This document shows, piece by piece, positions 51,017 to 62,800 of a DNA stretch of 64,000 nucleotides. Source of the stretch: Lasiosphaeria ovina (taxonomy: Eukaryota; Ascomycota; Sordariomycetes; Sordariales; Lasiosphaeriaceae); NCBI GenBank assembly GCA_033439765.1, contig JAULSN010000001.1, positions 7,874,001-7,938,000 of the forward strand. The letters are read 5' to 3'. The position numbers and the translations under genes are program-made. Position 1 is the stretch's first letter, and every line of letters starts with the position of its first letter. The notes under the pieces were generated by a model. The model was not told the origin of the DNA and made no database searches. It worked only from the letters and a program-made list of their open reading frames with translations.

Positions 51017-51474
51017 TTCAGCCCTACGGGCCCCCAAACTTTTTTTGCTGTGCGTTGCGTGCGTCCGTTCCCATCGGCCTGCCCGCGTCCGCCTCGAATT
51101 TTCCATCCCATCTTTTTCGGCATCAGGAAGTACCCCTTAGTTAAGCCTTTGGAGTTTCCCGAGTAGGTTTTCTCACACCCGTCATTGGATTGGACTGGAT
51201 ACCCGCCTCGATTTTGATTTTTGATTTTGTTTAATTTTAATTTCCAGATTTTTGGATAGCAGACAGTGTCTTCGTCTGTTTCCCTTTTCTATTCATTCTA
51301 CTTTTTTTATTTTTGGAAAAAAGACCTTTGAGCGAAGACGAAGACGAAGGGGACAAAACCCACCGACTCGGCTATAAGCTAGCAATTTCAGCTTCCCATC
51401 TTCTGTTGTTGCGCAACAAAAAGAAAAACCACGCAAAAAAAAAAAGAGGCGCCAATTAAATAACTTGGCACGCG

Positions 51475-52735
51475 ATGGCCGATGGGGGCCGCAGAGGACG
51501 ATTGGGCCTTTTTGGTTCGCCTGAGAGGTATGTTGCATACACTATGATATAGTGGTTGGGGAGAGGTATTCTTATATTTTGGAACGGGATCCTCCGTCGT
51601 CGTCGCAGCCAGCAGGATTTTTCCCTCGTCTCTATTTTTCTTCCCCTTTCGGCTTGGTCTGGTCTGGGGGCCCGCCTTTTGTCCACGTGTCTGCCGTCGG
51701 CGCTACGCGGACAGATGCAGCGTCTTTGTGTGTGGTATCCATCCCCTGCGGCAGCGTGTTTCGAAATCGGTGCGTGTGGCCAATGCCGAACCAACACGAA
51801 GATTAATGCCCCTGCTTTTTTTCCCTTTTGGCCTTGTTTCTGTGCTCTTGGTGGTTTATTTTTATATTTCTCCATCTCGGTTGGTCTTTTGTTGCTTGTG
51901 GCTCGCAGGAAGGTAACTCGATGGTGTCCATTATGCACTTTCTAGGCCCTGGGACGGACATGATTGGAGGGCCTCGGACGACAGCGTCCGCGGGGGCAAG
52001 AGCTACTCGTCCATGATCATCGTCACCCACCACGAGAAGCAGCAGGAGGAGGAGACGCACTCGGGCGGCGGCAGCGGCGGTGGAGCGGCCGACGTGGCCC
52101 TCTTCTCGGGTTGCCTGGACATCACGGTCCTTGGCGGCGCCGGCTTCGCCAGCCAGCGCTGCGCCGGCCGCTTCGACCTATCCGGCTTCGACGCCGTCGT
52201 CCTCGAGCTCCTCGTCCCCCCGTCCGCTGCCGCCGCCAACTCCCTTACCTACACCCTCGTGCTCAAGGACACGGCCCCGCTGCCTAAGCGCCCCGACGGC
52301 CGCGAGCAGAGCTCCGTCAGCTGGGAGCACGACTTTATTGTTGCTCCCGCCGGCGGCGCCGTTGCTGGTGGCGACGAACGCCTGGTCGTCGTCCTCCCCT
52401 TTGACGGGTTCAGGGCCACCTATCGCGGGAAACCATACGACAGCCCAGAACCTCTCAACCGCGCGTCGATCAGGAGCGTTGCATTTATGGTTCGCAGGTA
52501 GGTCTCCCCGGCCCTTCGGCCCTTCGGCCCTTGCCTACCTATCTCTGCACTGCTCGCTGTGGGGGTTGGCTTCTCCAGCGGCGAGTCTTTCGCGCCTCAG
52601 CCCTGCCCATAACATGCATGGCTAGTCTAGCCTAGCGTGGGACAAAGAGGCTAACAAAAAAACCAACTGCACAGTTTCTTTGGCACACAGCAAGGTCCGT
52701 TTGTCCTGAAAATCCGCTCCGTCGTAGCGGAATAG
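51475..52735 (+). CDS. CIA30-domain protein (complex I intermediate-associated protein 30 family)
   Basis: Exons 51475-51527, 51946-52497 and 52675-52735 encode 221 residues. The joins restore the family signatures LFGSPERPWDGHDWRASDDSVRGGKS, FSGCLDITVLGGAGFASQRC, YTLVLKD, RPDGREQSSVSWEHDF and MVRRSFFGTQQGPFVLKIRSV. The CIA30/NDUFAF1 domain is a jelly-roll fold; founding members assist assembly of mitochondrial complex I, and the fungal family also has paralogues of unknown role. The N-terminus is short (about 15 residues before the domain), and has several Arg but no clear presequence, so mitochondrial location is not assured. Intron 1 is 418 nt, and exon 1 was chosen because its LFGSPER + PWD join reproduces the domain start. 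Intron 2 has a branch-like gctaac and a CCTTCGG repeat. Confidence 0.88.
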
Positions 52736-55054
52736 TGGCCCGGTTAAAGGTTCGTTTCCTGCTGCTGCCACTCCGCATCTAGTCGCCGGTTGGCGATTGC
52801 TTCGGGTAGGCGGTCGCGGAAGCGGATGGGTGGCGGCGCCGGAGTGGAAAAAAGGGGGTGAGGGGGGGTCGAAAAACAGAAAATCCCGACGGTGGTTAGG
52901 TATGTAGGATCTGGATCGCTGGGAGGGATTCTTGTGGCGGCAAGCCACGGCGTCAGGCTTGTGTCGATTTAGCAGAAGGAATTGACTTCTGACTGGGGGG
53001 GGGGGCACAAAAAAGAAAAGAAACGCCGTTTCACCCTGTCGGGTTTTGCTTTCCGGGAGAGTGGTTTACCATTGTAGAGAAACTACCCTCTGTCTACAAA
53101 AAGGTGCCAGCGCGGGCCGCCCCCGAGTCGGCCCGGCCATCCACGGGCCTGTTGCTCAACGTGTAAATAAACGCACACCCCCTTCCCCCCCCGTCGCCAA
53201 TAAAGATTCATTCATGCACAATAAGGGCCCCGGACGTATCGTGTAAAAACACCACCGTCGAAAGCTTCCTCTTGTGCTTGGCAGTAGACGACAGCATTTC
53301 TTCCTCTGCGTACCTTAGTCAAGCACATATCCATGTACAGTAGCGACCGAAATACACGTCGTAACTTTACAAGGCAACTTGCGTGCTACATCTTTGCGAG
53401 ACAGCCCACTCAAGGTTCGATGCTGAAGAGTTGCTTGCTTTGTGGATGAAGTATGTTGGGCGCATCGGTTTCCTTACTTTTTCTTTCTCTCAGAAACAGA
53501 AAACTTAAGTCCGTTACGTACGAGTTGGGTCTATAAGTATCACCTCGTTATAGGCTTGGAGCGTACGGCCTAGAACTTCTCAGCCCTGATGCCGAGAGCA
53601 GAAGACTAATGTGGCCAGACATTGGCAAGTCTCACTGTCCAGGACACAATTAAAAATCCTGGCTGTGACGCAATGGTCCTTCTCCGGACAACGAGATGGG
53701 GATTGAAGATATTGTTACAAGCCAGGGAAACTACCCTGCAGCAGAGACCTGCCTACGTTAGCAATACGAGGAACTCGACTGAGATACTGGTATCAGATAG
53801 GTAGCTATGGTGTATTGGGTGTGTGAGATAGAAAGAGAGAGTAAGGAGGTTTGTTATGTGGCCATATTTCCTCCACCAATTCTCGCCTGGTGACCGTGCT
53901 ATGGAAATAACGAGAACGGCCGACCCCCTCAATGAGTTAGTTACCCGCCTTTTGTCCAAAAAAATATCCGTGATTTCTTAACAAGAAGTTTGCCACTCCC
54001 AGTGGCAGCTACATGTATTTTTTTTGCCATATTTACTTTCTACCATTATCCCTCGATCGGGAAGACCATCACATGGTCAGCCGACTAGATCTTGTTTCCT
54101 TCTTTTTGTTGTGAATGTCCAGCCAAACCCAACGGATGAACCAGCCTACCTAGGTAGGTAGTCAGACGGCAGCCACATTATGCAGGGGGGCCAGCTTCCC
54201 ATAGGCCAGCTTCCATTCCTCCTAGACCCAGCCATCGACCATGACGCGATTGGTTGGATACAAAGTATATGGCGTGGAGGGAGAACGAGATGGTGACTAC
54301 CAAGTCTTCTTCGCCCCTGGTTGTTCAGCTAGCCGCGAGATAGGACGACGAGGTGGCATGGATGGTTAAGCAGAGCAGGCTTATGGGCAAGCATCAAGGA
54401 ACAGGTACTGGAATAGGGAAAGTTGACAGCTTGTCAGCTTACCAAAAGGGCGGGAGTGAATCCAGCTCGTGGTAAGTCGAAAAAATCCTAATATCCAATT
54501 TTGCATATGATGAAGCCAAAGTTAAAGTCAATCTCTCCCGCAAAGAAATCTCAGCATCCAAGACCGTACAAACATACGCCTAAAATGCAAAGCTACACCT
54601 ATCCGAGCCGACATGCAAATGCAAAAGGTATGGCCTGGACTGGCTGACACTCAAGAAGATGCTGGTAGTACCAAAATGACATCATCATGCAAAAGTGCAT
54701 GTATTTTTTGATGTACTATAAATGAAGAGGCTAACTAGGCTGCTCCGTAAATACATCGAAAGCAGTGTGACTGGCTTACACCTCTTGATAACTAAAGAGA
54801 ACGTGAACTCCTACTACTGAACTGAAGACACTGTAGAATCTGAGGCACAACTAAAATGCCAACACCGGTATTGAACTTGCCACGCATGACTTACAGTCCT
54901 CTTCCAACGATGTGCGTTCTTATTACGGACCAGTATGCCCCGATCAATCGAGTGTCAAAACTGTGGGTGTTGGAGGGGGAATGATAGCGGGAGGACCTTG
55001 GAGGAGCTGCCCGTTCTGTGCGGACGAAGAATGGGAAGGGGTGCTTTGGAACAC
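52736..55054. other. Intergenic, 2.3 kb, no gene seen
   Basis: Convergent region between the CIA30 gene and beta-tubulin. It contains a CTACCTAGGTAGGTAG palindrome (about 54146-54160) and an ATGTACAGTA word (~53333). No open frame carries coding signals. Confidence 0.6.
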
Positions 55055-56848
55055 CTACTCCTCGCCCTCAGCCGGTGCTTCCTCCTCATACTCCTCCTCC
55101 TCCTCGTCGACACCAGCATCCTGGTATTGCTGGTACTCCGAAACGAGATCGTTCATGTTGGACTCAGCCTCGGTGAACTCCATCTCGTCCATACCCTCGC
55201 CAGTGTACCAATGCAAGAAAGCCTTGCGCCGGAACATGGCAGTGAACTGCTCGCCAATACGCTTGAAGAGCTCCTGGATGGCGGTCGAGTTGCCGACAAA
55301 GGTCGACGACATCTTGAGGCCACGGGGGGGGATCGAGCAGAGCGCCGTCTGCACATTGTTGGGAATCCACTCGACAAAGTAAGACGAGTTCTTGTTCTGT
55401 ACATTGCGCATCTGGTCCTCAACCTCCTTCATGGAGACCTTGCCACGGCTAGTATACGGTCAGCGGCGGTAGACAAAACATTGGTTAGGGCAAAGAACTC
55501 ACAAGATGGCAGAGCAGGTCAGGTAGCGACCGTTGCGGAAGTCGGAGGCAGCCATCATGTTCTTGGGGTCGAACATCTGCTGGGTCAACTCGGGAACCGA
55601 GACGGCGCGGAAGGAGTGGGCACCGCGGCTGGTGAGAGGCGCAAAGCCGACCATGAAGAAATGGAGACGCGGGAAAGGAACCATGTTCACAGCGAGCTTG
55701 CGGAGATCAGAGTTAAGCTGGCCAGGAAAGCGCAGAGAAACAGTGACACCCGACATGACGGCGGAAACAAGGTAGTTGAGATCGCCATACGAAGGGTTGG
55801 ACAGCTTCAGGGTCCGCATGCAAATGTCGTAGAGAGCCTCGTTGTCAATGCAGAAGGTCTCATCGGAGTTCTCAACCAGCTGATGGACAGAGAGGGTGGC
55901 GTTGTAGGGCTCGACGACAGTGTCCGAGACCTTGGGGGAGGGCACGACGGAGAAAGTAGCCATCATGCGGTCGGGGAACTCCTCGCGAATCTTGGAGATC
56001 AGGAGGGTACCCATACCAGCACCAGTTCCACCACCGAGAGAGTGGGTGATCTGGAAACCCTGGAGGCAGTCGCAGCCCTCGGCCTCGCGACGGACGACAT
56101 CAAGAACTTGGTCAACAAGCTCAGCACCCTCGGTATAATGACCCTTGGCCCAGTTGTTGCCAGCACCGGACTGACCAAAGACAAAGTTGTCGGGGCGGAA
56201 GAGCTGGCCGAAGGGACCGGCGCGGACCGCATCCATGGTACCGGGCTCCAAGTCGACGAGGACAGCGCGGGGAACATATTTGTTTCCGGCACCCTAAAGT
56301 AAAAAAAAAAAAAATCAAGTCAGTAAGGCAGACTCGTACCACATGCCATAGTGGCAAGAGCCATTGGGGGGGTTGGTTTCTACTAACCTCGTTGAAGTAG
56401 ACGTTCATCCGCTCGAGCTGGAGCTCCGAAGTGCCGTTGTACCTATGTCTAAGGTGAGCAGACGGGACCTGAGAGATATTTGTGATTGAGCAGGATCACG
56501 TACACGCCATTGCTGTCAAGGCCATGCTCGCCAGAGATGGTCTGCCAGAAAGCAGCACCGATTTGGTTGCCCTGCGAAAAATTGTCAATCCCAGCTACAC
56601 CAGCAGCCCGCGCCGAAACCGACTTACGCATTGGCCGGTCTGGAGGTGAACCTGTAGCAAAAGAAACCCATTAGCAAATACGTCCTCTCGCACGTAAATC
56701 CGACAAAAAGCTGCCACGAATGCGTGATGTTGAAGCTGCGTGAAGCAGTGACCGCTTCGAAGAGAGTGGGGTAGATCAGGGGTAAGGAAAGGATATTTGG
56801 GACGCGTCGCAGGACCCGGGCGAGGGAGAGACTTACGATCTCACGCAT
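55055..56848 (-). CDS. TUB2: Beta-tubulin
   Basis: Six minus-strand exons, 56848-56837 (MREI), 56651-56628, 56571-56504, 56442-56388, 56293-55503 and 55448-55055, total 1,344 nt and 447 residues, exactly the standard length. Beta-tubulin forms the microtubule heterodimer with alpha-tubulin. Seen: the MREI autoregulatory start, the GGGTGAGMG nucleotide-binding loop, and an acidic EEEEEYEEE tail. The cluster of four short 5' exons is typical of filamentous ascomycete genes and covers the region used for species barcoding. Residues linked to benzimidazole resistance are all wild type: His6, Tyr50, Phe167, Glu198 and Phe200. One minor oddity is E-G-A-G-N-K at 53-58, where E-A-S-G-N-K is common; it falls at an exon junction but keeps length. 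Confidence 0.98.
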
Positions 56849-57519
56849 TTTGAGAGTTGGTGGTGTTGTTTGCGGGTCGGTGAAGTCTGTAGAGAAAAGA
56901 TGTGGAAGGACGGGTGGATGCCTGCAAGAGCTCGAAGTCGAAGATGCAGTGGTGCTGAATTGTAGGGAAGGAGATTTGTTGATTTTGGGGCGAGAAATGG
57001 AAAGCGAGGTTGTTCACCGCCGCTGCTAAGTGGGGAATCAGGCACCCGCTAGTCAAAAACGAGGAAGCTGCCAAGGAGGTCCCTGCGCTCTCGCTTGTTT
57101 ATCCAGTGCCAAACGGGCGACTGGCCATCGCTTGTCGCGCTAGACTGTTTTGGACTGCGAGCGCACATTTCAGTGTGGGGTAATGGGCAGTTTAATTATT
57201 CAATAGGAGTTCGCTGCGTGGCGTGAGAAGTTTATCGCCCACCATGAAACGACGAGGAGACTTTAACAAACTTTAAGGCTGACACGACAATGGCTGTTGG
57301 CCACTTGATAAGTCCAATATCGTCCTCTCAGACTAATTAAGACGCTATTTGAACATGTCCTCCAACGTACTTCTGATACCAATCGTGGACGCCGATCGTT
57401 TTGGTAGGTACAGTCAGTCCGCCGAGATCATAAGATGGATTGACTCTAGCTTCAACCATTTCAGATAGATAGATACATGTGCAGATTAATGCTTCTTTTT
57501 TCTCTCATGACATATGCTC
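56849..57519 (-). promoter_or_regulatory. Beta-tubulin upstream region and GCN20 3' flank
   Basis: About 670 bp separate the tubulin start from the GCN20 stop; both genes read leftward. The region must hold the tubulin promoter and the GCN20 polyadenylation site. No ORF or specific factor site is claimed. Confidence 0.5.
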
Positions 57520-59896
57520 CTAATGTGCCTTCACAACGCCCGCAGCGTCGGCTTGTGCCGTAATCCTCTTTTTGTAGGCCTGAACATCGCCGGGGAACTT
57601 CTCCACCGTCCCGTTGTCACAAACCCACAGCGACGTGCAGACTGTCTGCAACATCGTGACGTCGTGGGAAACCATCAGAACTCCTCCCTGGAACTCCCGG
57701 AGCGCCGACGACAAGGCATCCATCGCCTCAATATCCAAGTGATTGGAAGGCTCGTCGAGCACTAAAATGTGCGGGTTTGTGAGAGCGAGACAAGCGAATG
57801 CCACGCGTGACTTTTGACCTCCTGATAACAGCTCCATCTTTTGCAGCCCTATCATGCCCGTGAGACCGAATGCGCCCAGCTGGCGCCGATACTCCTCGTC
57901 AGTCCGGCCAGGGTAGTTTTTGGCCATGAAGCCGACAGCGCTGTCGTTCATATCCAGCGCATCGACGTGATGCTGCGCGAAGAATCCGATGCGAAGTCGA
58001 GGGTTCTGGGATATCAAGCCGGACGTGGGCGTCAATTTGCCGATGAGAAGCTTGAGCACCGTTGTCTTACCCGCTCCGTTGGGTCCAACGATGCCGATTC
58101 TCGAGTCGAGTTGGACATCGAGGTCGACATTTCTGAGCAAGATCTTGTCTTGGGAGTAACCGAAAGTGACGCCCGTCATTTGAACAATAGGGGGCGTCAT
58201 CTTCTCCACGTCTGGGAACTTGAAGTGCACGCTGTATTCCACCTCGGGCGGCTCCAACACGGGCATGCGTTCCAGTTTCTTGATACGGGACTGGGCCTCG
58301 GAAGATTTGGCAGCATTGTACCGGAACTTGTCGATAAATGCCTGCAGATGTGCCCGCTGGGCCATCTGGTTTTCGTACTCGCGCTTGGCTGTCTTCTTGC
58401 GCTCCTCCCTTGTCGCGTAGAAGGTGTCAAAGTTGGCGCTCCTGTAGTAGTCGAGGCGCATCGAGTGCTGGTGGATGATGTCGGTGGCGATTTCGTTGAG
58501 GAATGCTCTGTCGTGGGAAACAACAAGCACAGTGCTAGGATAAGTTTGCAGATAGTTTGAAAGGAAGGTAATGGAAGGCACGTCCAACATGTTAGAGGGT
58601 TCATCGAGTAGCAGAAGGTCAGGCTCGCAGAAGAGAGCCCGCGCCAGCGCCAGACGCATTCGCCAACCACCTGAAAAGGTCTTGGTTGCGAATTGCTGGC
58701 GCTCGGGGGAGAAACCAAGACCTGCCAGAATGCTGGCAGCCCGGGGCTCGGCCTTGTCGGATTCCATCTCGGCAAGCTTGGCTTGGATGTCTCCTAGCCT
58801 TTGGTCTTGGGCTTCACGGTCTTGGTCAAGTTTGGACGCATCGACCGAAGTGTCGGCCATGGACGACCGCTGGGCCTCGATTTCTGCCAGTCTTTGGGTG
58901 ATGTGCTAGTGGGCTGATTAGTCTAGGGCCGCAGGGAGTTACAAAAATTAGGAATGCATCCTTACAGCTTGCTCCTTGAGTAGCACTTTGCGCCAAACAT
59001 CGGCGTCCAGGACAGCCTGCAATGCGGGCGTATCGTCGCCAGTAATCTGTTGCCATGTCAGGCCCATCCCAAGGACGGAAGAGTAGAACGCAAAAGGAGC
59101 CATGTACCTCTTGCTCGACGTGAAGAATGGATATGTGTGTAGGGATGGGAAGTTCTCTCCGGGAGAGCGCTCTGAGAAGTGTCGATTTACCCACACCGTT
59201 GTGGCCGACGAGACCATAACGGTGTCCGTACGAAAGAGTCAAGGTAGTGTCGGCCAAGATCCTGTTGCCGCCGATGGAGACATCGGCGTTGTCTATCTTG
59301 ATGTCCTTGGACTTGCCACCCTGGCCGGAGCCTAGCTGCAGGGGGTTGACAGCCATGTAGAACTCCTCGTATGACTGGGCCGACTCGGGCTCGTTCAGGA
59401 GACGGGAGGCCTCGTACTCGACCGTCTTGAACTCCTTCTTGCTCTGCTTGGCGGCGATCTTGCGCTCGGCCTTCTCAAGCTTCTTCTTGTCGACCTTGGA
59501 CTCGACCTTGCGGACATTGGCCGACTCGAGGTCGACGCCGCCAGTGGCCACGGCCAACGTGGACGACATGTTCCTCTGGGCGCTGACCTGGATGGTCTGG
59601 TCGAGACGGCGGACGGTGGGCCCCCTCCGCTCCTGAGATTCGGCGCTGGTGGCCGAGTACCGGCCAACCCATTTGTCGACCAGGCTGCGGATCTTGTCCT
59701 CGAGGGCCGCACCGGGGTTGCCAGAGGCGGAGAGGAGCAGCTCGGTAATGGCCGAGGCGGCCTCAACGAGGGGCGACGGCCCCGCAGCGTCCTCATCGCC
59801 CGACCATACCGTCGAGGCGTGCGTAAGGTAGCCGGCCGAATACTCGGACACGACGGGGTCGATGTTGGGGATCACGGCTCGAATCTCGGCGTCCAT
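57520..59896 (-). CDS. GCN20: Gcn20, ABC-F ATPase of the Gcn1-Gcn2 starvation pathway
   Basis: Minus-strand exons 59896-59108, 59046-58966 and 58905-57520 encode 751 residues, within one residue of the yeast protein as I recall it. Gcn20 is soluble, binds Gcn1 on ribosomes and is needed for Gcn2 to phosphorylate eIF2alpha when uncharged tRNA builds up. The N-terminal ~200 residues (VIPNIDPVVSEYSAGYL) are the Gcn1-binding part. Two ABC domains follow, with no membrane segments: Walker A GHNGVGKST, signature FSGGWRMRLALARAL and Walker B LLLLDEPSNMLD in the first; GPNGAGKTT, LSGGQKSRVAF and ILVLDEPSNHLD in the second. All catalytic motifs are intact, with a basic linker between the domains. Both introns fall between the first Walker A and its signature. 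Confidence 0.95.
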
Positions 59897-62800
59897 GGCG
59901 GGCTACGGTGAAATTACCACTCGGTAATTCGGGATGCGCCGGAGACCGGGGTGGGGGTATCTATCGGGGACGGAGAATGCCGATGCGGAGGCCCCGATGT
60001 TCACGTGGCCGGGGAGCGAGGGACTGTGTGGCCGTGGTTGGGGGGACTCCTGTGCAATTCGAATTCGAATGTACTGCGTCCGTACAGTACAAATTTTATC
60101 CGTGCTCAGCGCTGCTGTGTGAGACGATGTTGGTCTTCAGAGAGGTGTGGGGGCTTTGGCGGGATGTGCCGTCCCCATTTGCCACCAAGCTTCCAGGGCG
60201 GGGGGTTATTACCCCTCCACCCAGTAAAACCTCTCTCCCCACATTCAGAAAAAGGGGCCGCTTGATTGGCCGCTGTGCGAGGGCTTTCCTGACCCAAGGA
60301 AAGCAGTCGGTGGGCGAGGCCTTAGAGCTCCTCTCCACAATCCCAACCCCAGCTTGGCGCGCCCGATCAAGGATGACGCGATCTGACGCGGTAGGGCTCG
60401 GTCACGCAATCTCGTGTCGCGTGCACCAATCGCGGCGCGTCATGGTTGCCCAGAAATCTTGAACGGCAAATCCTCCAGTGCACCACTCTATTTCCAACGT
60501 ACCGGGGCATCCTAGACGTCGGCATTCCGTTGGCCACCTTGGACACGGCCCATCTCTGCCATCGCCTTAGCCTGACCAAGTTATGGTGCAGCGCAGCAAT
60601 GGGAGTGCAGTGCGCCTGCATACCCCCAAGCCAAGGCAGCAAGCATTCTTACCCGTCTGACGGTCTGATGCTCTCGAAAGTCGAAACCCGCTCGCTGATT
60701 CCTCAATGGCGAGTCAAGCCACGCGCAGCTCACTACCACACCAATTCCACGCAACATCCGCTCAGAAAATCCCGAGCTTGGGACGCGCTGCTGCAGATAC
60801 GACAGCCATGCTCTTTGACTTTGAAGCCCTGAAACCCTTTCCCAAGGGACCAGAGCCTCACCGGTCTGACTCTGACCTTGACCCTAGCCTTGGTCCTCCT
60901 CGAGAAGCCGCGATTCGCGCCTGCCGACGCACCCTTTGGGCTTGGTGATTTTTGTTGGATCCCTCTGGTCCCGGTATTGAATGTGCGTGCTAAAGAGTTG
61001 GCAGACGTTCTTGATAGTCCGGACATACTTTCTCCTAAACTTATGCACTAAATGCACTTGTGCGGTGCGTTCGTTCCATGTCACCTTCCTATGGCATGGT
61101 TCACGTGGCTGAGCTTTGTTGCCTTGTTTCCCCCCCATTCTTCAACGGAGCTTGACGAGTCTTGAGACTTGAGAGGAGATTGATGCTCCTGTCTTCCAGA
61201 AGGCCCAAGAGAAGCCAGAGCCACCACACCCTCGACAATTACTTGCGCAGGTGGAGCTTGAAACGGCACACATGGGCAAAACTGGCACACAGTAAACGAT
61301 GCTTAGACCCAGGCTCGTGTTGCCTCACAGGCTACCCACTGCCGGCCGGTCACCAGGCTTTTAGCCATATGCGGATGATGTCGCGACGCAAAACATGGAA
61401 AACAGAGCTCATCTTTTTGTCCCTGGACTGACTTCGGCTCACGGCAGCAAGCTCAGTAATAACACGAGCCGCGGGCAAGCTGGCCTGTCCACGCCATACA
61501 AAAGCTAAAACCCCTCCAAGGACACAAGTGACTACCTTCGGTTTGCCGACTAAATTACCAGCCGTTGTGGGTTCTAAACCTCGCTATCGGCTCCCGCAAC
61601 TGGTCACAGCCGGACAACAACGGATGGCGTTGCCCGCCACTTCTGGCTTTTCAGAGTGTGATCCTAGCAACCCGACGGTCACCCTAGGAGGTCGTAATTC
61701 CTGTTCTTCCGAAGGCTGAGCTGAGCATTGTCTGCAGAAAACGAGATAGAGACGGCCCGTCGATTCAAATCCCGCACAAGACCTGTGGCGGGCCTTTGTT
61801 TCAGGTTTCACAACTGTTCTTATATCCAGAAGGAGGAAACCTACCCAGTGTCATACATATCCGTGTTGAGAGATGCTTGTCCGCATGCCACTGGGTCCGA
61901 ACTTGATCCGAACACTCGATCATATCTTGCCAGATCCCAGAGCTCGTGGTGGCAATGGGACATTCTCGTTGGCGGACCTCATGCCTTATTGCCCGGAGTC
62001 ATCTGGTAGTGTGCTGTGGTTTCCATGATGAATCCATCTCGGCCTGCTTCAGTTGCGCGTAAATCGGAATGGCATTGCATTTTTGCTGACATCCCTACGC
62101 ATCTTTACCGGTGGCCGCTCGCTCCTGCGTTCAACGACAGAACCCCAGATACTGTAACTCTCTCGGGCTGTGGCCAACCTCCCAAAGATCCACGCATGAC
62201 GACCCCTCTCTTTCCCGACCCTCACTCTCACCGTGCACCATTGTCCTCGCTTCCTACATGCAGTCATTGGCTCGGCAAGTGGTTTCTGTCAATCATATCT
62301 CTTACAGCTCGGAGAGAATCAAGTGGTGAATGCCACAATGCAAGCCCTCTCCTCAGGGCGCCGCCACCGTGTTGCATGCGCAACACCACATATAATATTG
62401 GCCGGAACAGACGGGAGCGAGGCGGCCGCATGAGGTGGCCACTCCCGCACAGTTGGGTATGCTTCTCTGCAGGCAACGAAAAAGGGGACCGGGAAGAGCA
62501 TACGCGGGAAGTAAGTTTTTTTTATTTTTTATTATTTTTTTTTTTAAAGAGCCGAGTTCACCACCCCCCGCCGCCGCCAGCCGACGGGTTTCTGCCTATG
62601 GAGCTCGTAACTCTCTCGACGCATCGAATATTGTGTACGAATGAGCATCTTGGTACGACAGACGGGGCGGATGGCTGAATGTGCAAACGCGTCCTCGCGC
62701 CACGAATGCAGGCCTTGGGCTCCTCGGCGAGATGCGGCCGACGAATCGGCTCTACTGATAGAAGAGAAAGAAACTCCTAGCGGAGGAAGGATAGGCGGCA

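Larger units (their letters stand above)
45058..51474. other. Intergenic, 6.4 kb, no gene seen
   Basis: The longest open frame (minus, 45362-46375) is non-conserved and overlaps the bZIP 3' flank. The region holds a 17-nt G run (49879-49895), a perfect 13-bp hairpin (50675-50702) and a C5A3 repeat (50988-51016). Short palindromic words of the dispersed sets occur at ~46410, ~46985 and ~50173. Confidence 0.6.

Noticed and set aside
61764..61780. GATTCAAATCCC, resembling a Pol III B box
   Set aside because: The flanking bases do not form a T stem and no cloverleaf can be drawn.
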